From NCBI GenBank assembly GCA_030272155.1, contig CP126196.1, positions 3,348,001-3,412,000 of the forward strand: a DNA stretch of 64,000 nt, in the 5' to 3' direction. The notes beneath the pieces are model-generated. The model did no database searches, was not told the origin of the DNA, and was given only the letters and a program-made list of their open reading frames with translations. The stretch comes from Tetradesmus obliquus. Its lineage: Eukaryota > Chlorophyta > Chlorophyceae > Sphaeropleales > Scenedesmaceae. This document shows positions 26,071 through 37,324 of the stretch, piece after piece (the first letter of the stretch is position 1; each line of letters opens with the position of its first letter). Both the position numbers and the translations under genes were made by a program.

Positions 26071-26852
26071 CTTGCTGCTTCTCGGCTATGTTGACGTAAC
26101 TTGGGTGCGCAACGCTGTCTCCGAGCTACGTAGCCCCGCCTTCGCTGCAGGCAGCAGGATGCTCTGTCCACAAGTGCCAGGCGTGTGCGATGGGCAGATC
26201 TTGATTTATTTAGCTAGCAGCTGGATACACCTTGGTGTTTTGAAAACTAGCGTTGCAATGGCGTGTGCAGTAGTCTGTGTTACAGATGGGTGGGTCACCC
26301 ACCGCGGGTGTGAAGACCAAAAGTTCGCACCGCCCTACTTTTATATTTGCAACAGCCATTCAACGTGCCGGCAGATGCTTCAACTTAATTGTGTCTTTCG
26401 AAGATCTAGTAGGCCGTATGCAGCACCAAGGCCTGCGCACAAGGAGGTCTTGACGTATGAGGGGCTAATGCCGCCTCCCAGCTCGCCACTATGGGCAGGC
26501 CAGTGCTTTTGCACCTTGATGAAGTAGTAGTTCCTTGCACGATACTTCTGATTGCGTGGAGCGTTGCTGCGGGTGACACTAGGACAGCAAATCTGCTGTC
26601 AACTGCAGCAGCAGCAGCCTGAGGACACAGCAGATCTCTAGAGAACACCCTGCAGCGTCTTGCAGGCGCAGCGCAGGGCACCCCATTGTTGCTCAAGCTG
26701 GTTTGGTGACTCCATTGATGTGTTTGTGGAAGCAATCACGATTGACAAGCCTCAACACCACCATGTTACCAATCACGTGACACTACAACACTACCTTGTC
26801 CCGCTTGCCCACATTTAAATCAATAACCTACATTATCCGTTGACAGTACAAC
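26071..26852. other. 5' flank of the SpeD-SpeE gene, no gene seen
   Basis: About 780 bp between the SpeD-SpeE start codon and the transposon. A plus-strand open frame overlaps it but has no recognisable content. The promoter of the fusion gene should lie here; I cannot place its elements. Confidence 0.5.
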
Positions 26853-26860
26853 CTTCACAG

Positions 26861-26877
26861 CAGGGTAGCACGAAACG
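26861..26877 (+). repeat. Left terminal inverted repeat (17 bp)
   Basis: CAGGGTAGCACGAAACG, a perfect inverse match to 29946-29962. The preceding 8 bp are the left target-site duplication. Confidence 0.85.
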
Positions 26878-27179
26878 CGTGGTTTGGCCAATTTGACGCG
26901 TTTCAAACGCGTTTCAAAACGTTTCGTTTCGAAACGAGCTGAAACGCGCTTGTGACAGGGCAGTACTCATGGAGGATGTGTTATTAGGACATCCTGATGG
27001 ATTTGTCGTGGAAAGAACATACATGATTATTTACTGGCAGTGGCATAGCCACTCTGTGCAGTGAAGGGGTGTTACATAACTGTGTTATTGGTCTGCTGCG
27101 TTTGCATGCGTGCAGTGCAGCAATTAGCTGGGCTGATCGTTGGATTGAAGGTTTGTAAAACTCCCAGTACCAGGACTCC

Positions 27180-27602
27180 ACTCACACTGTGGTGGTAGCT
27201 GGCCGCAAGGGCCACCCGTTGGACCCTGTGGCGTGGTGGTGTTTGTATGTTGCGTTGGTGCCGGCTCCTCAGGAGGCCGCCGCGTTTGGTTACACTTCTG
27301 AGGGTGTGTACGTGCCCTTGGTGCACACTGAGTTTGTCACCTGGGTCAGCAGCAAGTATGCTGGGCATAGCTTCCGGCGGGGCGCTGCCACGTTCTCGTT
27401 CCTGGTCGGCCTGCCCGACCGGCTGGTGAAAGAGATGGGCGCTTGGCGCAGCCAGGTGTACCAGGTGTACATGGACCTGTCCCTCTCGCAAAAGCTGTCT
27501 GTGCACTCCACTTGGTTTGACGCCATGGCGGCTGGGCAGCTGGGCGGTGAGCTGGTTCCGCCATCGTGCACGTGGGAGTGTGTTGGTGCTTTGGGTGGTT
27601 GA
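27180..27602 (+). pseudogene. Tyrosine recombinase relic A (C-terminal catalytic part)
   Basis: The translation shows the C-terminal half of a tyrosine recombinase: GHPLDPVAWW, a HSFRRG box (His-x-x-Arg), a W-containing MGAWRS segment and a Tyr shortly after. The family is the eukaryotic tyrosine-recombinase elements (Crypton or DIRS kin). No reverse transcriptase is seen, so the class is undecided. It is a broken remnant within the hAT-like element and is a different subfamily from relic B. Confidence 0.7.
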
Positions 27603-27974
27603 TGTGTGTTGTGATGGGGTTCTGATGGGCCTGCAGGCGTGCGTGTAGCTGTTCAGGTGGTCTACTGCTCAGCCCTGCCTGGCTGCGCTATGCCTTAGGA
27701 ATTCAGCTGACACGCAGCCTGTTGGTGCATGTGTGCATGCACTCACCCATTTACCCCCACACACACTCACGAGTGTGGCTGAGTAGCAGCAGCAGTTGTT
27801 TGGCATGACTGGAGGGCTGCTGGCTGCGGTTAGGTGGAGTGTGTGCAGCAGCAGCATGGTGTAGTAGTGTAACGTCATCATTATGTTACGGTGCAAGTGT
27901 ATGGGAGTGACCAGACAAATCCCAGCCTGAGCCACAGGCCCTGCAGCATGTACTGCCTTCATCGTAAAGCTCTT

Positions 27975-29776
27975 AATCTGGTGTGTTGCTGTTGGCGTAA
28001 AGTATGATTTACTTCTTTTCCCGTACTCGTAAATACCTACAAACATGCAGCTACCTTCATGCTGCATACTTGTCAGTGTCACAACATGTTTCCCAGTCAA
28101 ACATGTTGCACACCACCGTCAAAACAGGTCACCACCCTTATTTCCTTTAGTCAATGCGATACACAAAGAACATGCCAACGTACTACTGCATCTGCCTACA
28201 TGCAGCAGCTTGGGGGAAGTTGTGCATGGGCTGCTGCTCACAGAGCACTGCTGCTTCACTGCAAGCATGCTATGAGCCACCAGCCCACACTGCACAAAGC
28301 CAACAAACCCTGCAGTGCATACCAGCACTGCCTCCTCCCCCCAGGTGCATGGCCAACGACACACCTGGGAACATTAGGAGTGGGCGGGTGGGAAAGAAAA
28401 CAAGTATCTCCGCCACCTCATGAATCACGCAATTGTGCATTCATGAATAATTGTGACCTGTGCATCAGCTGATGAATCCAACAAGACCACACTGTGTCCA
28501 TGTTAGATGTCAGACAGCCATGCCCTAACACTCTCGCTAGCAAGCATGGCTGTTCTGCACCAACTGTTCGCTGCTACCACATTGACAGAAATACACCAGT
28601 GCATTTCACGCAATCTGGTGTGTTGCTGTTGGCGTAAAGTATGATTTACTTCTTTTCCCGTACTCGTAAAAACCTACAAACATGCAGCTACCTTCATGCT
28701 GCATACTTGTCAGTGTCACAACATGTTTCCCAGTCAAACATGTTGCACACCACCGTCAAAACAGGTCACCACCCTTATTTCCTTTAGTCAATGCGATACA
28801 CAAAGAACATGCCAACGTACTACTGCATCTGCCTACATGCAGCAGCTTAGGGGGAAGTTGTGCATGGGCTGCTGCTCACAGAGCACTGCTGCTTCACTGC
28901 AAGCATGCTATGAGCCACCAGCCCACACTGCACAAAGCCAACAAACCCTGCAGTGCATACCAGCACTGCCTCCTCCCCCCACAACCTCCCCCCTACGACC
29001 CACCAGCCGGCCAAGCGCGGTTCACCTGGCTCAGCATGGCAGCCGAGATCCGCAACATGTCACGCAAGCCCAGGGTGTAGTAGCGGAGGTAGCACTCCGA
29101 CTTCCAGTCACCCTGGAACCGCGTGAAGAACGGCGCCAGACCCGATGCAAGGGCCCCAGACGCACCACCACGCCGCAGCGAGTGTGACGCATACTGGCTG
29201 GGATCCAGCCCCAGCAGCGCCACCAGCTCCTTCACACCACTGGCCAAGCCGTCAAAAGTGAGCGGCTGCAGCACTCCATCCGCACCCCCAAACATGAAGA
29301 AAGGGTCAGTGGGGGCTGCGGGGTGCGCTGCCACATAATCCTGATACAAGCGAACAGGATCCAGCGGCGCACCCTGGCTGCCCGTCACAAAGATAACATG
29401 CTCCCGCTCGCGAAACTGCAGCGTCTTTGTCTCACGCAGCGTGAGGCGCAGCGCATACAGCTCAGGCACAAACACCACATCACAGCGACGCAGGTGTTTG
29501 CGCCCTTCAAACAAAGCACTGCTGCCAGGCACCAGGTTGGACCTGCGCAGCATGCCGAAAGAAAACAAGTATCTCCGCCACCTCATGAATCACGCAATTG
29601 TGCATTCATGATTAATTGTGACCTGTGCATCAGCTGATGAATCCAACAAGACCACACTGTGTCCATGTTAGATGTCAGACAGCCATGCCCTAACACTCTC
29701 GCTAGCAAGCATGGCTGTTCTGCACCAACTGTTCGCTGCTACCACATTGACAGAAATACACCAGTGCATTTCACGC
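27975..29776. repeat. Tandemly duplicated segment inside the transposon
   Basis: Unit 1 is 27975-28611 and unit 2 is 28612-29776. Both begin AATCTGGTGTGTTGCTG (about 365 bp shared) and both end with the same about 220 bp (28391-28611 and 29558-29776) closing in TTTCACGC. Unit 2 holds about 575 bp carrying recombinase relic B between these blocks; unit 1 holds only about 50 bp there. The shared blocks are nearly identical, so the duplication is young. Confidence 0.85.
28993..29586 (-). pseudogene. Tyrosine recombinase relic B
   Basis: Minus-strand translation gives a longer tyrosine-recombinase stretch: FGMLRRSNLVP, LTLRETKTLQF, GAPLDPVRLYQDY, then YASHSLRRGGASG (His-x-x-Arg box), GDWKS and a Tyr-rich end. 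It is related to the tyrosine-recombinase elements of algae and fungi (Crypton/DIRS kin) but differs clearly from relic A. It is an incomplete fossil bounded by the duplicated blocks. Confidence 0.72.
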
Positions 29777-29945
29777 TGGTGTACTTACGACACCAAAAAA
29801 ATAATAAGCTTTCGCGAGCAGATTGGGCCCTTTACGACGTGAATAAAGTGCAAACATGGGTTTTCCCGCGCATGTTTCATGTCAGTGGCATGAGAATCGA
29901 AACGTTTGAAACGCGTTTCAAAACGAAGCGTTTTGACGTCTGAAA

Positions 29946-29962
29946 CGTTTCGTGCTACCCTG
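29946..29962 (-). repeat. Right terminal inverted repeat (17 bp)
   Basis: CGTTTCGTGCTACCCTG, the exact reverse complement of the left end. It is followed by CTTCAAAG, the right target-site duplication. Confidence 0.85.
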
Positions 29963-30057
29963 CTTCAAAGTCGCTCAACAATGATTGGCGAGCGGGATGC
30001 ACGGCAACAAACCCAACAGGGCAGTAATGCTTCTGGTGTCTGCTGCTGACTGCTTTT

Positions 30058-30180
30058 TGCTTAAGGTTGTTAGATCCTTCACACAACTCAAGCACTGCCA
30101 GGTGGGTCACAGCACCATGCCTGGTGCTGGCCTTGGCGTGTGTCACACAGCACGGTGCTCGCACAGACATGCGAGAGTCG
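30058..30180 (+). pseudogene. Decayed copy of the SET-gene exon 2
   Basis: CTCAAGCACTGCCAGGTGGG, then ACAGCACCATGCCTGGTGC and CTTGGCGTGTG through GCACAGACATGCGAG, matches 34656-34735 of the SET-like gene at roughly three in four bases, with a short insertion. The upstream intron side also looks related. It lies about 90 bp outside the right end of the hAT-like element and within the 3' flank of the MATE gene. There is no open frame or donor, so it is a dead duplicate. Confidence 0.6.
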
Positions 30181-30286
30181 CCAGCAGCCCACATTCCACT
30201 GCACCATCAGTAGAACAGCACCCACTGCAACAGTCACAGCCACACCCACACCCACACCCACGATTCAATCACACAAAGTTTGTGTG

Positions 30287-30291
30287 TTACA
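30287..30291 (-). terminator. TGTAA poly(A) signal of the MATE gene
   Basis: TTACA on the plus strand (TGTAA on minus), about 55 bp after the MATE stop. A good signal at a short distance; usage is inferred. Confidence 0.45.
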
Positions 30292-30344
30292 CAACGGGAA
30301 CACAGCCCGTTTTCGAGCCAATGACAGGCTCATTGGGCAACCAC

Positions 30345-31931
30345 TCACTTCAGCAGCTGCAGCTGCACCCCCTCCTCTACATCTGCCTCCTCACCACCCC
30401 CTACCAGCTCCTCCGCCCTGCGCACTTCCTCCTGCCAATCAAACCTGTATGCAACAAGCCAGTGCAGCACTGCCGCCTGGCACCCCACAGCAGCGGTGAG
30501 GCCCCAACGAAGCCCCAACACTCCCCAGCCGAGCTTAAAGCCCAGTAGCCAGCTGACAGGCAGGCCAAAGGCCCAGTAGGCTACGAAAGTGATGATGGCA
30601 GCGATGCCTTGGCGTCCTGCAGCACGCAGGCAGCCGGTCATGACTGCCACCTGACCGTCACCTGCATTGTAGTAGGCAGCAGACAGCATGGTAGGTCAAG
30701 CCAGGCAGCATGTCTGCTACTGGCTGGCGGAGGCTGCTGCCGGGGGTAGTTAGCTGCATGGCATGTTGAACGTAACTACAGAACAGCCGTAGATTGCAGG
30801 ACATGTATTTGTGATCGTATATGATACAGGTTTGCTGGACGCATAAGAAAACGGTGGCAACACAGCCCAGTCCTGCCGCTAATACGTGATCACTTACATA
30901 TGATTGCAGCCACCACAGCAGGGAGCACATGCCCCAGCTCCCGCTGAATTTTACTGTCGTTTGTCAGTGCTGCCATCAGAGGCGCACGCAGCAGCCACAT
31001 GCCAGCGCACAGCAGCACTGAACACGCGAGAACCAGCGTGCACGCCAACCTGCAGGCAGGACAGGCCAAGCAAGCTTAGACCCAGAAGCAGCACTGCGCT
31101 CTAGTAGTGTGCTCTTATTCTTATGCTGTCACTTGAGCACACGCTAGGCAAGCAGCAGACGCCCTTCCAGGGAACTGCGCAACAGCAAGAGCCGGCAGCA
31201 GGCAAGGCCACTGCGTGTGCACTCGTGCACGCTGCACTTGTTGGTGCAATGCAAGCGTGCTGTGTGCGCATGCATCAGGCAGATCACCTAAGTATCCTCT
31301 CAGCGCGTGCTGCGCTGCCCCCGCCAAGGGCCTGTGCCACTCGAGTAGATGTAGCAGTCCCCAGGCTGTAGCAGAACACCCAGGGCAGCAGGTTCAGTTG
31401 TGTGCTCAGCCCCATGACTGCCACAGCAGTTTCAGCGTGAGGCAGCAGGCCAGCCATCAGCACCAGCACCTGCAAGCAATGCAGCACACATGAGCGCTGG
31501 TCAACGCCAAGGAAAACGCACCCAGCGTGTCTGGTTGCTTTGTGCAGCTCAGGACTGCTGTCGCAAGCTGGCATGGAATAGGTGCACAGCAGCACTGCCC
31601 ATCTTCTGCATGAAGGAGTGCCTGATGAGGCCCGACTATGTGACCTCGCAGCAGATGGAAGTTGAGCAAGTACCAGCCACGCAGCTTGAACATTGAATCC
31701 AGCGCAAGCAGCATGCTGACTGGGCAGCATAGAACAACACCCCACTGTTGCAGCACTCACCTCCCACACCCACCACTCGAGGCACACCATGGCCACACAA
31801 GGCAGGCCATAATACAGGTAGCTGCAGCAGCCTCGTGCTGCCTCCCACAGATTGAAGTCCTGCCAGGCATTTGGCTGGTCTGCTGCTGACCTGGCGCGCC
31901 AGCAGTCCCTGTGAGTCAGGGGTAGTCGGTT

Positions 31932-31991
<60 letters not shown>

Positions 31992-33435
31992 TCATGTAAT
32001 AGGCGTCAACTGCACCCTTCACAGTCTACCTAGAGGACAGCTGCTGGCTTGCACAAAGAAGCAATTGCTCTGCAGGGAAGCCAGGCAGTGGGCTCACACC
32101 ACACGACGCTTCAGCCAGCTTCCAAACATCCCACCTGCCATAACAGCAGCTACCAAATCCACTGCAGCTACCACTCCGCATGCCACTCCAAATACGCCAC
32201 GGCTGTGCAGCGCTTGTTCACCTGTGCAGCAGGTACGCCAGCAGCACAGCCACCAGCGTGGTATGTGTTGCCACAGCTGCCACGCCTGCCCCCTGCAGGC
32301 CGAGCCCCTGCCAGCCCCATAAGCCCCATACAAAGCCAAAGTTGTAGGCAGGGCACAGCACCAGGCCAACCAGGCTGCATATCATGCCTGGCAGAGCCTC
32401 TCCCTGCGCCAGCAAGTACTGAACCACTGTCTCGCTGATAATGCCTAGCAACAGGCTTGGCAGCAGCAGCTGCAGCAGCCTGCAGGGCGGGAGAGGTGTG
32501 GACCAGGTGCCAGTTGTATCGTTCGAGAGCAGGAGGGAGACAGCAAGGGGAGCGTCTGGTACGATTTGAAGTGTGGTTTTGCAACACCAGCGCAGGTAGG
32601 GGCAAAGACGAGGGACAGGACGCAATCAATTGGTGGACTACACACAACACATGGTGCTCCAGAAGCGTAAGGCAGCTACCATGCAGGTATGTTGTAGTAT
32701 GTAGGCACCATCAATCCAAACCGTAGAAAGATAACAAACCGCACCTGCTGGCGGGATCGCTCAGAGCTGCGTCCTGCCCAAGCTGTGGCAGCAGCCAGGC
32801 TAGGGAGCCCGACCCCCAAAGCACGATTGTGGGCAGTATGCATAGCAGGCACACCAGCTGCGCGCGAATCAGCATAACTGGCAGCAGGTTGTGATTGCCT
32901 GCGCCATATGCCTGCCCACACAGTGTCTCAAGCGCAGAGGCTAGGCCGTCAACGATGCTGTAGCCGCTGACATTGAAAATGGCCTGTGCAAGCAAGCAGT
33001 GGCACAGCAAGATACATGGTGAGTATGATCAGAGACAGATGATCAGGGCTTGCTTGCTGCGTCACTTGCAGTTTGGTACGTCAGCTGTGTATTTTTACTG
33101 TTCAGGAACTGCAGGATTGCCATGCCATCGTGCAACAATGATCAGCTGGCCTCTGTACCTGCCCGATGCTGCTGCAAGAGTACATAGCTGCAGCTGTAGA
33201 ACACGTGCTGCCCCTGTTGGTGTTGCGTAACATTCTATGCCAGCCCAACACGGGTAATCACCTGGGCCATGACTAGTGCTGGCAGTGCTGCAGGATCCTG
33301 CAAGTGCCCCACAGCAGCAGTGGCAACCAACTGCTCGCCCATTCCTGCAACACCCTCGATGAACAATGGCCCAGCAATCACCGCCAGCCTGCAGCAACGG
33401 CAGAGGCGGCAGCAATGCCGCAGGGGCGGTGGCAT
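30345..33435 (-). CDS. MATE-family multidrug/toxin efflux transporter
   Basis: Exons (reverse order): 33262-33435, 32745-32983, 32222-32479, 31761-31890, 31288-31469, 30898-31049, 30345-30661 (TGA). Phases join to 483 residues, the usual length of a 12-helix MATE cation- or proton-coupled exporter. Family stretches: TAAVGHL in helix 1, [12 protein letters not shown] in helix 2, VCLEWWVWE at the start of the C-terminal half, [11 protein letters not shown], and [10 protein letters not shown] near helix 10. The ATG at 33435 reads directly into helix 1 ([13 protein letters not shown]). It follows a Cys/Arg-rich leader, and TTGCTGCAG at 33389-33397 could instead be an acceptor from a missed upstream exon, so the N-terminus is tentative. 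Substrate cannot be read from sequence. Divergent from the SET-like gene. Confidence 0.87.
31933..31990 (+). repeat. (CAG)13-(CAACAG)n microsatellite in a MATE intron
   Basis: Thirteen CAG units, then CAA/CAG alternation. It lies in the intron between exons 31761-31890 and 32222-32479, about 40 bp upstream of the acceptor on the minus strand, where it reads as CTG and acts as pyrimidine-rich sequence. Confidence 0.9.
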
Positions 33436-34354
33436 GTCAGCCGCAGCAGGTGTTAGGAGGTAAGCATTCTCAGCATGAGATTGCTTGTTACATCAACGTA
33501 CGTGTTCCTGTCAACAGAAGGGGCACCTGTCTGTGTTGAGCCCAGGATTCTGCTTTGTCCGCTGCCAATGTCTCTGTGCTTACTGTTTGCACTCTTGCAC
33601 CAGGCTGGGATGGGACTTCACGCCAGCTGCCGCCTTCTTCTGCTGCTGCCTTTCTGTTGCATCTTTTGGGAAGCGGGCTGCCTGGTGCAGGGGAATGTTT
33701 GCCGGGTGTGTCTGCTGCAGCAAGGAGCCGAATTCATCCCGATTTATAAAGCTGTGCGAGTGCCTCGAAGCTAAGGTCCCGGCGTCTGCACGCGGCGATC
33801 CTTGTGACAACCGAGCCATCAGTAGCTGCTGCTGCTTCTGTTGCTGGCTGTGCTCGTGTCGCTGCTGCAGCTGCAGCTGCTGCGAGTGAACATCGGACTA
33901 GACAAGTTCAGCCACTTTAGACGTGCAAGAGCGTTCTCTTGAATAATTAGCAGTGGAAAAAGGGAATATGTTTGATACAGGGCAGGGCAAGTTCTCACCC
34001 GCGAGCGAGGCACTGCCGTCTGGCCCAAAGCGTTGTAGGCCTAGGGGTGACTAGTGGGGAGCATGCAGACCAATTCCCTGAATAGAATTGATGTTCTTAA
34101 TTGAGCTGTTCAGGTTGCTCAGTTGTGGTGTACGAGCGTTGGGCTATGGATTGGCCGAGTGTGAACAGCAAGTTCGCACTGCCAGGCAGTGCCTTTCCAC
34201 ACGGCCTAAGGCGCCCTGCGACTCGCCATCAGGCTTCTAATTCGACAGTATAGTAATCTTAGCAGCACCTGGCGCAATCCAACATCACAGACTGCAGCAG
34301 GAGCAGGTACCAGTTGCAGGCAGGGCAGCTTGCTCAGCCTGGCAGACTTGCAGA
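33436..34354. promoter_or_regulatory. Divergent intergenic region between MATE and SET-like genes
   Basis: About 920 bp separate two divergent start codons, so promoters of both genes should lie here. Open frames in it carry no recognisable protein. A TTTATAAA string occurs near 33741 but is not at a convincing distance from either start. No other element is supported. Confidence 0.4.
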
Positions 34355-34842
34355 ATGGGCAGGCCGCTGCTGCTGAGCGTCTTAGGATGTATGCTCGTCA
34401 TGGCATTGGTGCTAAGGATGCGCGCTGGCGACGAGGCAGGCAACGCAGTGGCAGGTGCCAACCAGCGCAGCTCGCATCAGCAGCAGCAACCCACCAGCCT
34501 TGCACAAGGTATACCCCTACCATGTATGCCAGGTGAGCTGAGCAATTTTGCCACTACGAGTCCGAGTGACACTACAACGACCTATCAAAGCAGCTGCTGT
34601 CTTGAAGCATCCAAGTGATATTGCAACACCCAACCAGCTGCTGCCTTGCTTGCAGAGTTCAAGCACTACTGGGTGGGCAACAGCACCATCCCTGGTGCAG
34701 GCCTGGGCGTGTTTGCCCGCACAGACATGCCTGCTGGCACAATATGGAACCCTGAAGACGCCCATGCAGACAACACCATTGCGATAAACCTGTGAGTGAT
34801 GCAAGCAGCGCTAATTCTGCTGCTGGGCTGAAGGAGTGCAGC

Positions 34843-34892
<50 letters not shown>

Positions 34893-36767
34893 GGCTAATT
34901 GCATCACGTGCTTGTGCAGGCAAGGTGTGGGCTAACCAGCCCATGGGCGCTGATTGGTGCCGCGCTGTGCACTCAGGCACACCTTCTTTGCTTGCGGTCA
35001 TTGCGTGCTTGTGTAATGTTGTTTAGGTGTTTCGTGTTTTATGATAGAGCTGAGCTGTGTCTCTATATCTGTGCTTGCAGGCGTCAGTGGCAGGGGCTCT
35101 TAGGCCTTGAGGAGCACCTGCGTCAGGCAGGTGGGGCGCAGAACCGTGCGCGCTGCTGACTGAAGCAGAGGTAGCGCAGCGCTCGTTGCTACCATGGCTG
35201 CAGCAACTGCTACATCGTATTCTTGCCGCCCCAAGGCTAATCTGCTCAGTGCACGTGAAGTGTTGAGAGCAAGTGACGTGTAGTGGCTCTTTCACAAGCA
35301 TCATAGTGTCACTCATACTGCAGCAGTCTTTACTCACCACCAACCTGCCTGCTGCCTGTTCCTTCCATTGCCTCGCTTGCAGGACACAGCAGCCACCCTT
35401 TCACAACGCTGCGCGCGTTTTTTGATGAGTACCCCTACATATGCGACGACTACTTCATTGCCTCTCTGACTGGCACTACCTTCACAAACCATGCGCCATC
35501 AGCACCTACAGCAAGCAGCAAGCTTCCAGCAGCTAGCCTGTGCAGGAAGACGTCTGCAGGCAATGCACGGAAGCTGCAGCAGCACGCGCGGTCACTCGCA
35601 GCAGCAGCTGCTGACCATGTGCGGTATGCAAATAGCGGGGATGTCACCCCGGAGATGGTGGCTGCGAAGGGGCTAAGTCCATGGCACTTGTGTACCCTGG
35701 TTGTTACACTGAGAGATGTACGAGCAGGAGAAGAGATGCTAGAGGACTACACTCCATACAACACGCCATGCTCAACTGACAAGAGCTGCCCAGAGTACAT
35801 GCAGCAGCAAGGACACACAGCAGGCGCCAGTGGTGAAAAAGCTGCAAGCAGCCAGCAGCCGCAGCAAGAGTGGAGCCGAGCAGTGCAGGTGCCGTCATCT
35901 GACGTGATTGTTGGCAACAGCAGCAGCAACAGCAGGCCTGGCGGTGGGCTGGGTGTGTTTGCTGCAAGGCACCTGCCAGCCGGCACAGTCTGGAACAAGG
36001 AGGATGCAGCACACGCGCTGACCGTCACCAGGTGCGTGGCGTGCTCTGCAGTGTCAGAGATTCTACTGTGGTCATCTCATATTTGCATTTTTGAAACACG
36101 GCCTTTCTTGCCGTTCTTCAGTAAACAGCACAAGAACTTTCCCAAGTTTCTTGTGCATTGCATGTCTTCCATCAATACTGGGCAGCAGGCGTTGTGTCGC
36201 TGTAGATAATCAAGACAGTGCCAATCTTACCACCGCCAATGGCCACCACAAGCGCACACAGCTCTTGCTGCCCCTCTACAGCACGCTGTTTTCTCACAAT
36301 TCATTGCACTGCCTGCGCGAATGCTGCTTTGCAGGGGCCAGTGGAGCACGCTGTCCCGCCTAGAAAGATCTCTGGCAGCAGCTCATGCCAGCAAGCCGCT
36401 CATCTCAGCACTCGTCAGCATACTCAGGACGCATGGCATCTACTGCCCGCTGGACGACCGCATGTATCTGCCGCTGTCACGCTCACTGCTTACGCGGCGA
36501 GCAGCAGCAGGCAGCTCGAATGCGCAGCACAACAGCAGCAGCGGCTGGTTGCATACGGCCCAGCGCGAGGCAAAGAATACAGCAGCAAACTCTGTATGGG
36601 TGATAAATCAAGGAGCTGGCGCTGCAGCTGCTGCTGGAGCTGCTGCCCGCTGCATGTGGCTGCAGACGGTAGCTGATGTGCGGGAGGGCGAGGAGCTGGT
36701 CGTGGTGCAGCAGCAGCAGCAGCTTGGTGACTGTGATTGGCCAGGGCTGCGGCTATCCACATCTTGA
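34355..36767 (+). CDS. Protein with two SET-like modules and an N-terminal signal anchor
   Basis: Exons 34355-34508, 34656-34791, 35081-35130, 35383-36031, 36335-36767 (TGA); phases join to 473 residues. Residues 4-21 are hydrophobic (PLLLSVLGCMLVMALVLR), a putative signal anchor. Module 1 has the SET start (GNSTIPGAGLGVFA, about 59-72), FTNHA (about 147-151) and GEEMLEDY (about 229-236), matching the N-H and E-x-x-x-D-Y core motifs of SET methyltransferases. Module 2 repeats the start (GGGLGVFAARHLPAGTVW, about 305) and ends in REGEELVV, but has no FTNHA equivalent, so it looks degenerate. By family it would transfer methyl from AdoMet to protein lysine. A membrane or secretory location would be odd for that and is inference. 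Ser/Gln runs separate the modules. Confidence 0.78.
34844..34890 (+). repeat. (CTG)15-16 microsatellite in SET-gene intron 2
   Basis: Pure CTG run in the intron between exons 34656-34791 and 35081-35130. Confidence 0.9.
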
Positions 36768-36926
36768 CAGTCCAGCCGTCAGCTGTGTTCCGAGTTTGCC
36801 GTAGACGGTTTACTGCTGCAGATGCTGGAGCCCTGGCCGCACTACGTCGCAGTTGCAGCCTGAGGTGTCTCAACCATCAGCTGGCGCTCAGCGGGTTTTG
36901 ACGCAGAAGAAGTGGGGACTGAAACA

Positions 36927-36949
36927 TGTAATGAACGTGTACGGTGTAA
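36927..36949 (+). terminator. Two TGTAA poly(A) signals after the SET-like gene
   Basis: TGTAA at 36927-36931 and 36945-36949, 160-180 bp after the stop. The remaining bases up to the minus-strand gene at 37631 hold its 3' UTR and no further gene that I can support. Confidence 0.5.
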
Positions 36950-37324
36950 CTGATGGTTGTTTGGTGTTTCAGCACGTCACGGTGTGATGCTTGCTGGTGA
37001 CTGGCCCAGCATCAGACCTGCGACTGTTGAACGGCACAGTCCAAGCTGCCAGCCCAAGTTGGGCCGCCATGTTGCGTGTGTCAGGGACAGACAGCGCCGC
37101 TGGTACATGTGCGAGTTGATGACTGTGCAAGCTCTGCACAGAAGCAACTGCATTGCAGAAGGGCACCCAGTGGATAGCAAGCTTGCCCTTAAGGGCCTGC
37201 TGCTTCACCATGCTGACCCCTTGTTTCGACGTGAAAGACACCGCAATGCGTGCTACAGATGTCGTATACACTGGCTGGGAGTAAAGGCCTGCACATGATC
37301 CGTAATTGTGGAGTTGCGCAGTGC

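Larger units (their letters stand above)
26861..29962. mobile_element. hAT-like DNA transposon, non-autonomous, with recombinase relics as cargo
   Basis: The element starts CAGGGTAGCACGAAACG and ends with its exact inverse. It is flanked by CTTCACAG (26853-26860) and CTTCAAAG (29963-29970), an 8-bp target-site duplication with one mismatch. CAGGG-type termini plus 8-bp duplications are the hAT signature. Just inside both ends are repeated AAACGCGTTT palindromes, like hAT subterminal transposase sites. No hAT transposase is seen, so it would have been moved in trans. Inside are two unrelated tyrosine-recombinase relics in opposite orientation and a tandemly duplicated segment. The single mismatch in the duplication suggests moderate age. 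Confidence 0.75.

Noticed and set aside
25985-26527. 180-codon plus-strand open frame antisense to the SpeD-SpeE first exon and its flank
   Set aside because: No recognisable content; overlaps the better supported minus-strand exon.
30230-30265. CACCCA short tandem repeat as a telomere-like or CRISPR-like array
   Set aside because: Only about four 6-bp units of simple repeat; no spacers and not the algal telomere unit.
33580-34028. Minus-strand frames upstream of the MATE start as missing N-terminal exons
   Set aside because: No hydrophobic or conserved MATE leader and no phase-2 donor I could defend; left as an open possibility in the MATE entry.
36957-37298. 113-codon plus-strand open frame after the SET-like gene
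   Set aside because: No ATG start and no homology I can name; lies between two poly(A) regions, so more likely 3' UTR.
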